This document shows positions 23,054-34,080 of a stretch of 64,000 nucleotides of DNA, piece after piece; positions within the stretch are counted from its first letter, which is position 1, and each line of letters starts with the position of its first letter. The position numbers and the translations under genes were made by a program. The stretch is from Eledone cirrhosa (lineage: Eukaryota; Mollusca; Cephalopoda; Octopoda; Eledonidae). The notes beneath the pieces were generated by a model. It did no database searches and was not told where the DNA came from. It worked only from the letters and a program-made list of their open reading frames with translations. The stretch is taken from assembly GCA_964016885.1 (NCBI GenBank), contig OZ024744.1, positions 29,205,108-29,269,107 on the forward strand, in the 5' to 3' direction.

Positions 23054-23082
23054 TTTCGTCACACATTATGTGACCTCTTCAG
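23054..23082 (-). ncRNA. hammerhead-like core (minus strand)
   Basis: The minus strand reads ctgaaga, one G, stem gtcaca, loop taatg, stem tgtgac and then gaaa. The CUGANGA and GAAA core elements are exact and flank a perfect 6-bp stem II. One extra G between core and stem departs from the canonical form. No stem I partner for the flanking cccagtca was found, so it may be a half ribozyme or chance. Confidence 0.3.
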
Positions 23083-23149
23083 TGACTGGGGATTATTTTC
23101 TTTGTTTTTTGTGCCTCTCCTTTGTTCTGTGCTACGCCATATAGTGTGT

Positions 23150-23151
<2 letters not shown>

Positions 23152-23209
<58 letters not shown>

Positions 23210-23216
23210 TATATAT

Positions 23217-23249
<33 letters not shown>

Positions 23250-23250
23250 T
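23152..23250. repeat. (TA)n and (CA)n microsatellite
   Basis: TA repeats passing into CA repeats. Reading frames through them are artefacts. Confidence 0.95.
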
Positions 23251-23567
23251 ACACACAGCTACGTCATAATGTTATAATGCAGACAGACAGACATACAGAC
23301 AGATATTATAAGGGCGCAACGTTATATCTATGTATCTATCTATAAAGAGAAAGACTAAGAGTTATAGAGAGAGATCGCTAAATCGCATAATGCGGTCCGT
23401 AGGGCATTGAAAATTTGAAATAATTTTTGCTCAAAACACTCACAGGACCATAAGTATTACACGTGTAAAGTTGGAAAACAATCGGTTCTGTGGTTCTCGA
23501 GTTTTAGTGATCGGACAGACAGACAGACAGACTGACATTCTCTGTTTTAGATATATAGATTATCAAA
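23251..23567. other. no gene recognised; CAGA repeats
   Basis: It contains short CAGA repeats near 23280 and 23515. The phrase cggttctgtggttctcgagt before gatcggacagaca resembles a widespread invertebrate repeat end, but I cannot name the family. Confidence 0.5.
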
Positions 23568-23748
23568 GGGCGGTGAATGGGCAGTATCGGTAGAAGGTCG
23601 GACATGCTTTCCAGCATAGTTACGTCCCTTTACGATCTGAATTCAAATCCTGCTGAGGTTAACTTTGCCTTTCAACCTTACAGGGTCGATAAAATACCAG
23701 TAATGTACTGGAGTAATTGCTGGCCTTTTGCCAAAAGTAGAAACAATT
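23568..23748 (+). repeat. tRNA-derived SINE
   Basis: Same family as 6820-7009. The B box is gaattcaaatcctgctg, with a mutated box relative to the consensus, and there are small deletions in the head and body. It ends agtagaaacaatta. It is older than the copies inside the LINE array. Confidence 0.85.
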
Positions 23749-24003
23749 ATATTATAGATTATCGTCATTACCATTATTATTTGCGCGTTATCAATGCATT
23801 ACCAAGCGCAACTCTGTGCACCTTCAGTATGTGCAGTGTGTGGAGGTGTTTGTTCTATTGTATTGAGAGTAATCTTCCTAATGTGTGTGCTGCCTAGTAG
23901 TTCTATTTTTTTGTATGTTGTATATATTTGTGAGTCCTGGAGTTTTGGTTATGTTGTGTCTGCGTGCTTTATTATAATTATTGTTATTATTATTATCATT
24001 ATT

Positions 24004-24059
<56 letters not shown>

Positions 24060-24060
24060 G
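23749..24060. other. no gene recognised; (TTG)n at 23998-24060
   Basis: Unique-looking AT-rich sequence, then about 60 bp of TTG repeats that end exactly where LINE unit T1 begins. Confidence 0.7.
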
Positions 24061-24665
24061 AGGAGACTTTGGGCGTCGACGAAAATCAACTAGCCAATCT
24101 CTTTGGAAGAACTTTCGGGCAGGGGCCTATCGACAACTCCCAGAAATCCCTGGTCTGGCAGTGCTACCGAGGAGCTTTGCCAGTTAGGGATAAACTCTAC
24201 AGGCATGGAAGTGCCGTCAGCCGGGCATGTCCAAGATGCGAGCAGAGCGAGGAAACCGTCATCCACGCACTCGTCCAGTGTCCGAGCATTGCTGACTTGT
24301 GGGTTTATGTCGAACATCTGCTGTTGCGTGTAGAACGGATCGGGCTATCAGCTGAGTCCATCGTGATGATTTCCGACCCTCCTCCTTTAGCCGGGAAGGG
24401 CAGGCAGTTTTTATCTGTCTGGTGGCCATGGCGAAAGAGATCGTGTGGTGGAAGCGTTTGAAAGGGCTGAAGACGAGCACTTACCTCTTCGGTGATGCCC
24501 TGAGTATGCACCTGTAAATTGAAGGTGAAAAATTGGGAGAGGGCTCTTCCTCTAGTGGTCAGGGTCACCGTGTCTTTTTTAATGGGCTTTCTCCACGAGT
24601 GTCCCTCGGAAGTGTCCCCCCATTTGGAAACTTTTTTTTTTTTTTTTCTTATGTCATTTCCTGTT
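24061..24665 (+). mobile_element. LINE unit T1: 5'-truncated 3' end
   Basis: It starts abruptly after TTG repeats inside ORF2, at the residues corresponding to ETLGVDENQLANLF in T5. It continues through the C-terminal finger (CPRC...H...C near 24230-24280) and LCG-type tail sequence. An internal deletion then joins gatgccctga to gtatgcacctgtaa and removes most of the last ~50 codons. The 3' UTR follows (gtggtcagggtcac, gggctttctccacgag). The terminal polyA-signal region seen in other units is not recognisable. Confidence 0.9.
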
Positions 24666-24769
24666 TTTTTCAACAGTTACCTCGTTTTCAACCGTTCTAA
24701 ACCTTTTATTCAAGTTTTATACTTGATAAAATTTAGAAGAAGTGACCCACCTAATACAAGAGTTCATTC
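24666..24769. other. junction between T1 and T2, boundary uncertain
   Basis: AT-rich sequence not matched with confidence to either unit. It could contain the 5' UTR of T2, but the upstream stem-loop seen in other units is not evident here. Confidence 0.4.
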
Positions 24770-24794
24770 GTAAATAATACGGCACTTCTAACAC

Positions 24795-26422
24795 AAACAA
24801 CACAAACAATAACACCAACAACAACACCATCAATAACAACAGCAACAACAAAAATAACAGCGGTAAGGTCGAGAACGACAATAACAAAAATAAAAGCGGT
24901 AAGGTCGAGAACGACAATAACAAAAATAACAGCGGTAAGGTCATGAACGACAATAACAATGACAATAACAACAGCCACAACAACAATAATAGGCAGGAAC
25001 AGTATCAACAAAAACAACAATAATAACAACAGCCACAATAACAGTAACAGCAGCAACAGTATCAATGAAAACAACACCAACAACTGTACCAGCGAAAAGA
25101 ACAACAATGACACCGATACCTGTAATAGCGACCTCAGCACCACCAGTAAGACCAGTAGCAGCAGCAATAGTGGTGCTGCTGAAAAAGGGACCACTTCTTT
25201 TGCAGGTGTCGCCCGAAATATAGAAACAGTGTTAGTCACAGAGGACGAGATGGCAGTCGCAAGGGCCATGGTGACAAGAAGCGCCAATGGAGTCTCCCTG
25301 AAACCTCCACCCGGTTTTTTCAAGGACCAGCAGCTACGAACGGTGACTTACCGCACCGTAAGCAAAATCTCACATCGAGTGGAGAGAGCCACGGAGGCTC
25401 AAATCCAAAAGGCCTTGGGCTGTGTCTGGGAACGCAAAACCCACATTACCCGAGGCAGAAGGTACGCCACAGTAGACGTACTTCCCCCACCACCACCACC
25501 ACCACCACCACCACCACCACACACCCCACCCCAAGAGGCGAAGTCTCACCCCTTGGAAACCCTAAAGAGTGAGGAGATAGTCTTGGTGCCCGCCTACAGG
25601 AGGCAGAAAATTGTGAGGGTCAAAGTGACCCAGGTCCCGCCCAACGTGCCCATACCTTGGGTGGCCGCGACTGTACTGGCTGAAATCGAGGAGAAGACCA
25701 CCATACTGCAAATACAGAGAATGGGAAGAGAGAACTGATCAGGAATAGGCATGCAAATGCTAATACAGATTGATCAGGAGTGTATCGAGGCCATCCCAGA
25801 CATCATAGACATCGAAGAAGGACTCCAACTCCCTATAATTGTGGAAGAAAGTCGCCCAAAGTGATATCTCTGTAGGCAGAAGGGTCACCTCAGGGCCTTC
25901 TGCCCGCAGAAGATAGCCAAGAAGAGGGCGCCCTTCCTTCCGATCCGCTACTGCCAAGAGCAGGGCAGGCAACAGAGGCAGAAGACCCTTCCATGGTGAG
26001 TAGGAGCAGTGGTGGAAACACCAATAGTCGCAGTAGCCACACTAGCGACAAAATTGCGGGCTCCGCTACCACCACCAACAACAGTGGAGCTCATACCCCT
26101 CCCAGATGCCACGGAATCCGACAAGGGGTATGAGGTGGGAGTCAAGTGGCAAATGGTCTGCCACAAAAGCCAAAAGAGGAAAAACCCCTTAGCTTCACCC
26201 TCCAAAAGCGAAGACAGACAAAGAGGGGGAAAGGCTGCAAGGAGACTTTCAGCAACACCACCACCATCACCACCACAAGCATCACCACCAACAACAACCA
26301 CACCACCAGTATCACCAAAAAACACCAACATCGCAAACACAACAAAACACACACACCCAACGACAACAAGAAAACAGCAACTAAAACGCACCCACTACCC
26401 ACCCCAAAGTACACAGCCATAA
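24795..26422 (+). pseudogene. T2 ORF1 remnant
   Basis: Asn/Ser-rich N-terminus (about 24800-25180), then the conserved middle region (TSFAGVARNIETVLVTE, VTYRTVSK, ALGCVWERKTHITRG). A premature stop comes after GREN at 25736. Continuation in another frame reaches the zinc knuckle, whose first Cys codon is TGA at 25862 (compare KCYLC in T7), so the nucleic-acid-binding finger is lost. A 12-residue poly-Pro run sits where other units have FAT between DVL and PQEAK. It would have coded the RNA-binding ORF1 protein of the retrotransposon particle. Confidence 0.85.
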
Positions 26423-26423
26423 A

Positions 26424-26680
26424 CATGGCAAAAAAAGAACTCCTACAACATATAAAGCAGCACACAGACAACACAGAAAAAAACTACTACACTCCACCAA
26501 CACCAAGAACTCTCCCGACAAACAAACATCATTGAAATCAAAATAGAACATTACAAACTTTTAAAACAAAAATTCCCCAACGCAGTTGGAGACTTCAGAG
26601 GGTCGGTTACCAAGAGGATATACACTGACATCCTCTTGGAAACACCCATAACCAGCCAAAGGGACCGTTCTACTGTCCCT
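26424..26680 (+). other. T2 conserved segment between ORF1 and ORF2
   Basis: Read across one frameshift near 26525, this segment resembles the equivalents in T5 and T7: KYTAIN, then IKQHTD, YYTPPTPRTLP, LLKQKFPNAVGDFRG and STVPSP. It overlaps the end of the ORF1 frame in the -1 frame. It may be the true C-terminus of ORF1 displaced by an indel. Confidence 0.55.
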
Positions 26681-26695
26681 TCACCACACGATCAA

Positions 26696-26720
26696 GGTAA
26701 GTGACCCTTTTTCACTTGCC
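26696..26720 (+). promoter_or_regulatory. inter-ORF stem-loop before T2 ORF2
   Basis: ggtaagtga (26696-26704) pairs with tcacttgcc (26712-26720), with one G-T pair, around a 7-base loop. The ORF2 ATG follows at 26737. The same fold occurs in T7, and related folds in T4, T5 and T9. Confidence 0.6.
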
Positions 26721-26736
26721 CCGTTTCTCATTCAAC

Positions 26737-29700
26737 ATGGCCGTACTTAGAATAGGCAGTATAAATGTACGTGGCCTGGGGTCATCTTGGAAGCAGGGTC
26801 AACTGCTCAACGACCTCAGATCACTAAACATAGATGTGGTTGCCATCAGTGAAACGAGAATCTCCGAAGCACGAGCCTTCGCACCAATCTTAGGCGGCTA
26901 CGATGTATACGCATCTCCCAACCATCCAGGATTGGGGATGGGTAGCAGTGCTTTTTCGGAGAGGCTTGGATCTCGCCATACGGACCATCTTCCTGGACCC
27001 AGAAGGTAAGTCGGTGGTGCTGGACGTGACCGGCAGCGAAGGCAATGCTTTCAGGCTAGTAGCCGTCTACGCCCCAACTGGGGTAGGACGACCAGATTTC
27101 TTCAGATGTCTAGAGACCTTTCTTGGAACGTCCCGCTCTTTAGTGTTAGTGGGCGATTGGAACGGTATCTTAGATGCACGCTGGAATTATGTGGGGCTAG
27201 TAGACAGGGCAGGAGGGTGTAAAAGCCTCAGCAACCTGCTCAGACGTTTTGAACTGTCTGACAGGTATAGACTGGATTATCCGAATGTGCCAATGTGGAC
27301 ATGGGAAAACCGCATCGGGTCATCCAGATCGTATTTAGATAGGGTATTCTGTAGGGAAACAGATAAGGCTTGTGTAGGTTGTCCACAATTTAAAGTAGTC
27401 GACTACACGGACCACAAATTTGTGAAATGTGAAGTTGACTTAGATTGACTCCATAGGCAATGGCCCGGCTACTGGAAGCTGAACGCGTCGTTCCCGACGC
27501 GCAAAGCTTACAGAGACCGGATTAGCGAATTAGTTAAGCGTGCGTTGACGGGTGCGATCGTCAACAACAGGTGAAAAAGGCTATTAGAGTAGAATCGTTA
27601 AGGTTTAGTAAAGGAGTAGGGAGAGAGGAAAATAGAGCAGAGGGAGAGTTAGTTAGAAAGCTAGAAGAGGCGTTTAGGACAGGCATCGCAATCTACGTGT
27701 TTGCGGCGAGCTTGGCACTCGACCAATTCCTCAACGCAAAGCTTGATGGCTGCGATTTCAGAGCTAGAGCGCGTGCTCTAAGACACAAGGAGACGAAAGA
27801 CGTCAATCGGGCCGGATGGAGGAGGCGCGACGAGGTTACAAGTCTACAATTCGGTCTTTGCCTGATCAAAACCGACGCATGTTGTTCGAACCCGAACAGA
27901 TGTGTGCGGCGGTCCAGATCGGAGTATGGACTTCGGTGCATACTTCGACGGACTGCCGCGGCTCACGACAACCACCGCGCATTGTTGCGAAAAGCCGATA
28001 GCAGCAGGTGAAATACAGGAAGCGATATCTGACTGCACGAGGGGTAAATCACCAGGTTTGGATGGTCTGCCCTACGAGCTGTATGCGTATATGCTAGACT
28101 TGTTCGGCGACCTCTTGGCAGATGTCTACTGCTACTGCCAGTAGAACGGGAGCATTGCCAGTTTTGTGATCCGGGGAGCGGTGGTGCTGTTGAGAAAAGA
28201 CCCGAACAAAGGGGACGTTATAGACAACATCAGTCCTACAATTCTGTTAAACACAGATTTCAAGATTTTGGTCAAGATGTTAGCAACGAGATTGGCGCTT
28301 GTCATCAGTGTTCTGGTAGGAGAGGCGCAGACCTGCGCTATTCCGGACAGATTCATCCACAACAACCTCCATCTCATGCGATAGATCATAGAGAGGTGGT
28401 TGAGTAACCTGGCATGGGTGGGGCACTGATCAACTTGGATCAATCTAAAGCATTTGATAGGGTCGATCATCGGTACCTGGCTGCGGTCCTCCAGGCAGCC
28501 AGCTTCGAGCCCGTTTTTAGGGGCTGGTTCGCTGCGATGCACAGCGACATCTGCTCGATGGTGAGGGTAAATGGTCACATGTCGCAACCTTTCAGCATCA
28601 TGAGCTCGGTCCGCCAGGGTTGCCCCTTCTCATCACTCTTGTACTTACTGACCCTCAAGCCGTTACTGCACAAATTGGAGACGAAGAGGTGGGTCCGACG
28701 CGTACTGGGATGCGGGATATCCGTGTCAGCTTACGCCGACGGCGTCAAGTGGTGGTGTCGAGCATCAAACACGTCCAGATGCGCGACACCACTCTCAAGG
28801 AATACGATCGGTGACAGGAGGAAAGATAAACCAGGAAAGGTCGGTGGGCTTGCAGCTCGGCACCTGGGGAGGAAAGTCCATGCGGTCCTACAGCGTCGTG
28901 GGGCGTTGGACGGACGGACCGGTTAAATTGCTCGGAGTCTGGTTTGGACCGGACCTCCAGATAGAGAAAAACTGGTGCGAAGTGACGAGCAGGGTGGCCT
29001 CCCTCACCCAGAAATGGGCCGAGAGGAGCGCCTTCTCTTCCGATTTTTATGGACAGGACGTACTCCCATGGTCACACGATCCATTTGCTGTCAACACCCA
29101 TTGCGTGGAGGACTAGGCATGCCGTGGCTGATGATGCGTAAGCATGCGCTGAGGCTGCGACATCTCTGGTGCTTCCTTGGTGGTGAACAGGTGTGGTCCC
29201 CTTTTTCCAGACGCGCTTTTCCGCAGCTCGTCTCCTTGGCGGAGCTGAAGTCCTGGAATAGGAAAAGACCAAGGGATAGCACTTGGAAGCTGGAATATGT
29301 CTCCAAGCGCTCACTGCCCTGTACAAGCTGGGCACTATTATCGGTGGGTCATACTCCTCGGCGTTCTATAGAGGGTTAGTGTAGGGAAAGAGAGACGAGG
29401 TCCTCGGGGAGATCCTGGGCGTCGAAGACGATCAGCTATTCGCTGTCTTCAAGAGAACTTTCAGCCCGGCGCCTATGGACAGCCTCAAGAAATCCCTGGC
29501 CTGGCAGTGCTACAGGGGAGCGTTGCCGGTTTGGGATAAGCTCTACAGACACGGAGGTGCTGTCAGCTGAGCCTGTCCAAGATGCGCGCAGGGCGACGAA
29601 ACCGTCCTGCACGCACTCGTTCAGTGCCCGAGGACTGCTGACTTGTTGAGCTACATCGAACAGTTGCTGTCGCGTGTAGAACCGAACCGGCTATCATCTG

Positions 29701-29862
29701 AGACGGGAAGGGCAGGGAATTTGTATCTGTCTGGTGGCCATAGTGAAAGTGATAGTGTGGTGGACGCGTTTGAAAGTGTTGAAGACGAGCACTTACCTTT
29801 TCGGTGATGCCTTGATTAACTTTTTCAAATTTCATTTGACAAGGAAAATCAGTGTAGAGAGG
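26737..29862 (+). pseudogene. T2 ORF2 remnant (APE endonuclease and RT)
   Basis: The endonuclease starts MAVLRIGSINVRGLG with the catalytic Asn present; the ISETR Glu, GDWNGILD and TDHKF are also recognisable. A frameshift occurs near 26930, a TGA at 27446 and a deletion of about 15 bp near 27570 that removes the WWFAL region. The RT keeps DQSKAFDRVDH (about 28440), but its catalytic motif is YADG (28732-28743) instead of YADD, so RT activity would be lost. The C-terminal finger region at 29570-29630 is interrupted by a stop. The reading frame changes many times; this is dead sequence. Confidence 0.92.
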
Positions 29863-32608
29863 GTTGACTTAGATAGGCTTATAGACAGGGACCCGGCTAC
29901 TGGAAGCTTCACGCGTTGTTAACAGAGCGCAAGGCCTACAGACACCGGATTAGCGAACTAGTTAAGCGGGCGTTGACGAGGGCCATCGTCAACAACAAAT
30001 AGTGGTTTGCTCTGAAAAGAGCAATTAAAATAGAGTACATTAGGTTTAGTAAGGGGTTAGCAATAGAGAAAAATAGAGCTGGGGAGAAATAGTTAAAAAA
30101 TTAGACGAGGCGCTTAGTAAAGGCATCGCGACCGACGTGCTTGCGGCGAAATTGGCCCTTGACCAATTCTTCAATGCAAAGCACGAATGCTGCGTTTTCA
30201 GAGCTAGGGTGCGTGCTCTCATACACGAGGGGAGGAAAGCTGTTCGATGGGCTCGAGTGGCGGAGGCGCGTAGTGGCAACAAAGCCACGATCCGGTCTAT
30301 GGTGGACCACGACGGGCGCACGCTTCTCGATCCCGGGCAAGTGTGTGAAGCTTTTCAGCGTGAAGCTTTTCAGTTGTTCGGGGTAGCGGCGGGCCGGATC
30401 GATGGATGGACTTTACTGCCTACCTCGAGTGGCGGAGGCGCGTAGTGGCAACAAAGCCACGATCCGGTCTATGGTGGACCATGACGGGCGCACGCTCCTC
30501 GATCCCGGGCAAGTGTGTGAAGCTTTTCAGTTGTTCGGGGTAGCGGCGGGACGGATAGAGGGATGGACTTTAGTGCCTACTTCGACGGACAACCGCGGCT
30601 CTCGGCCACAGAGGCGGAATGTTGCGAAAAGCCGATAACAGCCGCTGAAGTACGGCAGGCAATGATTGGCTGCACAATGGGTAAATCGCCTGGTTTGGAT
30701 GGTCTGTCCTATGAACTTTACGTACACATGCCAGACTTGTTCGGAGGCCTCTTGGCGGACGTCTACTGCAACTGGCAACAGAACGAGAGAATTCCCAGCT
30801 CTGTGAGCCGAGGAGCGGTGGAGATGCTGAGAAAGGATCCGAACAAGGGGGATAACATAGAAAATTTCAGGCCCATAACTCTGCTAAACACAGAGTTCAA
30901 GATTTTGGCCAAGCTGCTAGCAAAGAGGTTGGCGCTTGTCGTTGGTGGTCTGGTGGGAGAGGCGCAGACATGCGCCATTCCCGACAGATCCATCCACGAC
31001 AACCTCCACCTCATGCGATACATCATAGAGAGGGTAGCTAAGGAACCTGGCACGGGTGGGTCCTTGATCAATTTATATCAGTCGAAAGATTTCGATAGGG
31101 TCGACCATCGTTACCTAGCGGCAGTCCTGAGGGCGGCTGGCTTTGGGCCCTTCTTCAGAGGCTGGATCGCTGCCATGCACAGCGACATCTGCTCTGTGGT
31201 GAGAATGAACGGTCACCTTCGGAATCGTTCAACATCATGCAATCGGTCCGCCGAGGATGTCCCCTCTCGTCCCTCTTGTACGTATTGACTGCACAAACTG
31301 GAGACGTTGAGGCGGGTCCCGCGCGAACTGGGATGTGGAAGATCCGTGTCAGCATATGCAGGCGATGTCACCGTAGTGGTGTCGAACGCCAAACACATCG
31401 AGGTGATCGGCACTACACTAAAAGAATACGAAGCGGTAACAGGAGCAATGATCAACTAGGAAAAGTCGGTGCGCCTGCAGCTCGGCACCTGGAGAGGCAG
31501 GTCCATGCCGTCCAACAGCTTCATCGGGCGCTGGACGGACGGACCGTAAAATTGGTGACGAGGAGGGTGGCTTCTACACCCAGAAATGGGCAGAGAGGAA
31601 GCTATCCCTGAAAGGTCGAGCGGAGGTGGCGAATGCGTACATTGCGTCCGTCATCTGCTACCGCCTGACCGTCGTGCCTTGTCCTAAGCCTCGCCTGGCT
31701 ACGCTGGAGCGTTTTCTCTTTCGCTTTTTGTGGAAGGGAAGTGCTCCGATGGTCAGGCGGTCCATCTGCTGTCAACACACGCTACTTGGAGGGCTGGGTA
31801 TGCCGTGGCTTATGATGCGCAGACACGGGCTCAGGCTAAGACATCTCCACTTCTTCCTCGACGGTGATCAGTTTCGGTCGCCGTTTGCTAGACGCGTATT
31901 TCCACAGCTCGTCACCTTGGCGGAACTGCAGTCCTGGGTCAAGCGAAGACCGAGCGGGAGCACTTGGAGACTAGCATGTCTTCAGGCGCTCACAGCCCTC
32001 GACCAGTGGGGCAATGCGATCCGTGGAAACTCCACCTTGGCGTTCTATAGATGAAAATCAACTAGCCAATCGTCGACGAAAATCAACTAGCCAATCTCTT
32101 TGGAAGGACTTTCGGGCCGGGGCCTATGGACGACTTCCAGAAATCCCTGGCCTGGCAGTGCTACCGAGGAGCTTTGCCAGTTCGGGATAAACTCTACAGG
32201 CATGGAAGTGCCGTCAGCCTGGCATGTCCGAGATGCGCGTAGGGCGACGAAATCGTCCTGCACGTACTCGTCCAGTGTCCGAGCATTACTGACTTGTGGG
32301 TTTATGTCGAACACCTGCTGTCACGTGTATTACGGATCCGGCTATCATCTGAGTCCATCGTGACGATTGCCCCGCCCTCTTCCTGTAGCCGGGAAGGGCA
32401 GGAAGTTTTTATCTGTCTGGTGCCCATGGCGAAAGAAATAATGTGGTGGACGCGTTTGAAAGGGCTGAAGACGAGCACTTACCTCTTCGGTGATGCCCTG
32501 ATTAACTTTTTCAAATTTCATTTGAAAAGGAAAATTAGGGTAGAGAGGGAAGTACTCTCTTCCCAGCTTTTTGTTGAAGAATGGCAAGAATATGCGCCTG
32601 TAAATTGA
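29863..32608 (+). pseudogene. T3 ORF2 remnant (RT and C-terminal finger)
   Basis: It lacks the endonuclease. The longest open part, 30563-31288, covers GKSPGLDGL through DFDRVDH, where T5 has KAFDRVDH. The RT catalytic motif is YAGD (31355-31366) instead of YADD. Stops and frameshifts occur near 30092, 31230, 31457 and 32053. Two local duplications are present: 172 bp at 30252-30584 and a short one at 32050-32090 (gaaaatcaactagccaatc twice). The C-terminal finger region (about 32225-32285) has a stop where T5 has Ala/Gln. Confidence 0.9.
30252..30584 (+). repeat. 172-bp tandem duplication inside T3
   Basis: The segment starting ctcgagtggcggaggcgcg at 30252 repeats at 30424 with about 98% identity. 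The first copy also carries a 14-15 bp internal duplication of gtgaagcttttcag at 30359. The T5 equivalent has one copy only, so the duplication is specific to T3. Confidence 0.92.
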
Positions 32609-32838
32609 AGATAGAAAACTAGTGGTTAGGGTCACTGTGACTTTTTTAATGGGCTTTTTCCACGAATGTCCCTTGGAAGTCTCCCCCATATTGGGGAATT
32701 TTTTTTTGTTACATCCTCTGCTTTTATTATTTTTTTTACACGCAGAAATGCCCATTTGTACCGTCCTGTATTGTCCTGTATTGTCCTTAATGTTTTACTT
32801 TGTATCATCCCTTGTGGTTAATAAAGAAAGCATTAAGG

Positions 32839-33315
32839 TACAGGGCCGTCTTAACGCATGGGTACGCTGGGCAGTTGCCCGGGGGCCCCACGAGGATAGG
32901 GGGCCCATGCTAATCTATGTATGTAGCGACTTGCGGTGAATTGATAAATACTATACTATACAGTAAGATCTCTCTAAACCGGTCCGTCATAAAACCGACC
33001 ACCTCTCTAAAACGGTTGTTTTAATAAGTCTTGGCAAAATGGTGTTAAAATTAATATAATTTTCTTTACAAAACCGGTCACTCCTTCAAACTGTACACCG
33101 GCCACTTTTTAAAATATTTGTTATAATAAATATATTAATTATAACCTCATAACACCGGCCACAACAATAAATTTTTTTTTTATAAAAAAATTCCCTACAT
33201 AATAAAAAAAATTTTAATTAGAACATTACGTTTCTGTGGCAATTGAACATCATGATACCATTACAGTTTTTTTGTTTGGTAAGATTTGAATGGCGACTCT
33301 TAGCGAATATTTGGT
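32839..33315. other. no gene; short repeat fragments
   Basis: 32842-32930 (agggccgtcttaacgcatgg, then gttgcccgggggcccc) looks like a dispersed repeat I have no name for. At 32961, TA|cagtaagatctctctaaacc resembles a pogo/Tigger-type terminus after a TA target, followed by several variants of accggtcc/ccggccac. No transposase motif is visible. Confidence 0.4.
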
Positions 33316-34080
33316 TTAACCCTTTAATGTTCAAACCGCCCAAAATCGCCCGAAATTTTTTCCCCTTCATTTGTTCAAACCGCCCGAAATCGCTCGAAAA
33401 CACCCACACTAAAACATCGTTCTAAAAATAAACAAACCATCATCAAAATCTCGTCAATTCGAGACTGCTGCGAGATTTAGGCCCTTACCGCGAAAATTAA
33501 CACTTAATATAGTGAAACAAGTTAAAACAACAAGTGTTTTTTTAACTTTGAAAGCCCAACAAATTTTTTTTTTGTATCAACATGGCTTATGAAAGTAGCG
33601 ATACCGACTTTAAACACACGACGACATTCAGAATAAACAAGAAACAAACGATAATATCTTCAAATGAATGTTTATATTTCTGAAATTTCGTCCGACGATG
33701 ATTGTTTTGAAAGTGAAAACGAAGGAGATCTCCAGGACGCCATTGAAAATATTACAGCAACGTGTTTGAAAAATACTAATGTTCCCGATTTTATTCAAAT
33801 TACTGGTCCACAACACACATTAGCTCCCGATGCTAAAGCACTGGATTATTTCTTTTTGTTTTTACCACAAACTTTCTTCGAAGTTGTGGCAGAAGAGATT
33901 AATCGATATGCCCAACAACAGATTTCAAATCAAGGAAAACCCGATCTGTTTGGCGTCCGACAGATGCTGCGGAAATGCAAGCATTTTTTGCCGTAAATAT
34001 TATATTCGGTATAAAACAATTTCCAAGACTGTGGAGGAGAACGTTCATTTTCAAGACAGAGACTTATAAAAAATCAGCTT
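33316..34080 (+). mobile_element. piggyBac-like transposon fragment (5' end)
   Basis: TTAA at 33316-33319 is followed by ccctttaatgttcaaaccgc, in keeping with piggyBac insertion at TTAA and termini starting CCC. A subterminal 28-bp direct repeat (gttcaaaccgcccaaaatcg and gttcaaaccgcccgaaatcg) lies at 33330 and 33372. The N-terminal part of a transposase follows. No right terminus with GGGTTAA was found before 34560, so most of the element is missing. Confidence 0.65.
33582..34072 (+). pseudogene. piggyBac-type transposase, N-terminal fragment
   Basis: The clearest part, 33664-33996, has an acidic N-terminus (SSDDDCFESENEGD). It continues FIQITGPQHTLAPDAKALDYFFLF and EEINRYAQQ, the pattern that begins the DDE_Tnp_1_7 domain of piggyBac/PGBD proteins. 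The likely original start is the ATG at 33582 (MAYESSDTD), one frameshift upstream. After a second frameshift near 33990 the expected helix reads FGIKQFPRLW. The catalytic Asp residues lie further on and are absent. The fragment is far too short for activity (the family is usually over 500 residues). Confidence 0.75.

Larger units (their letters stand above)
24770..29862 (+). mobile_element. LINE unit T2 (alpha), degenerate, 3' end lost
   Basis: It carries ORF1 and ORF2 remnants in the same order as T5. Its right end breaks within the last codons of ORF2 (after ggaaaatcagtgtagaga). There it joins directly to T3, which starts in the middle of ORF2. No 3' UTR or ATT tail separates T2 from T3, so the two were fused by deletion or recombination. 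Confidence 0.9.
29863..32838 (+). mobile_element. LINE unit T3 (alpha), 5'-truncated
   Basis: It starts in ORF2 just after the endonuclease (vdldRl region) and runs to a complete 3' end, cccttgtggttaataaagaa. It is fused directly to T2. The 3' UTR 32609-32838 is nearly collinear with that of T5. There is no ATT run at its end, only gcatt. Confidence 0.9.
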
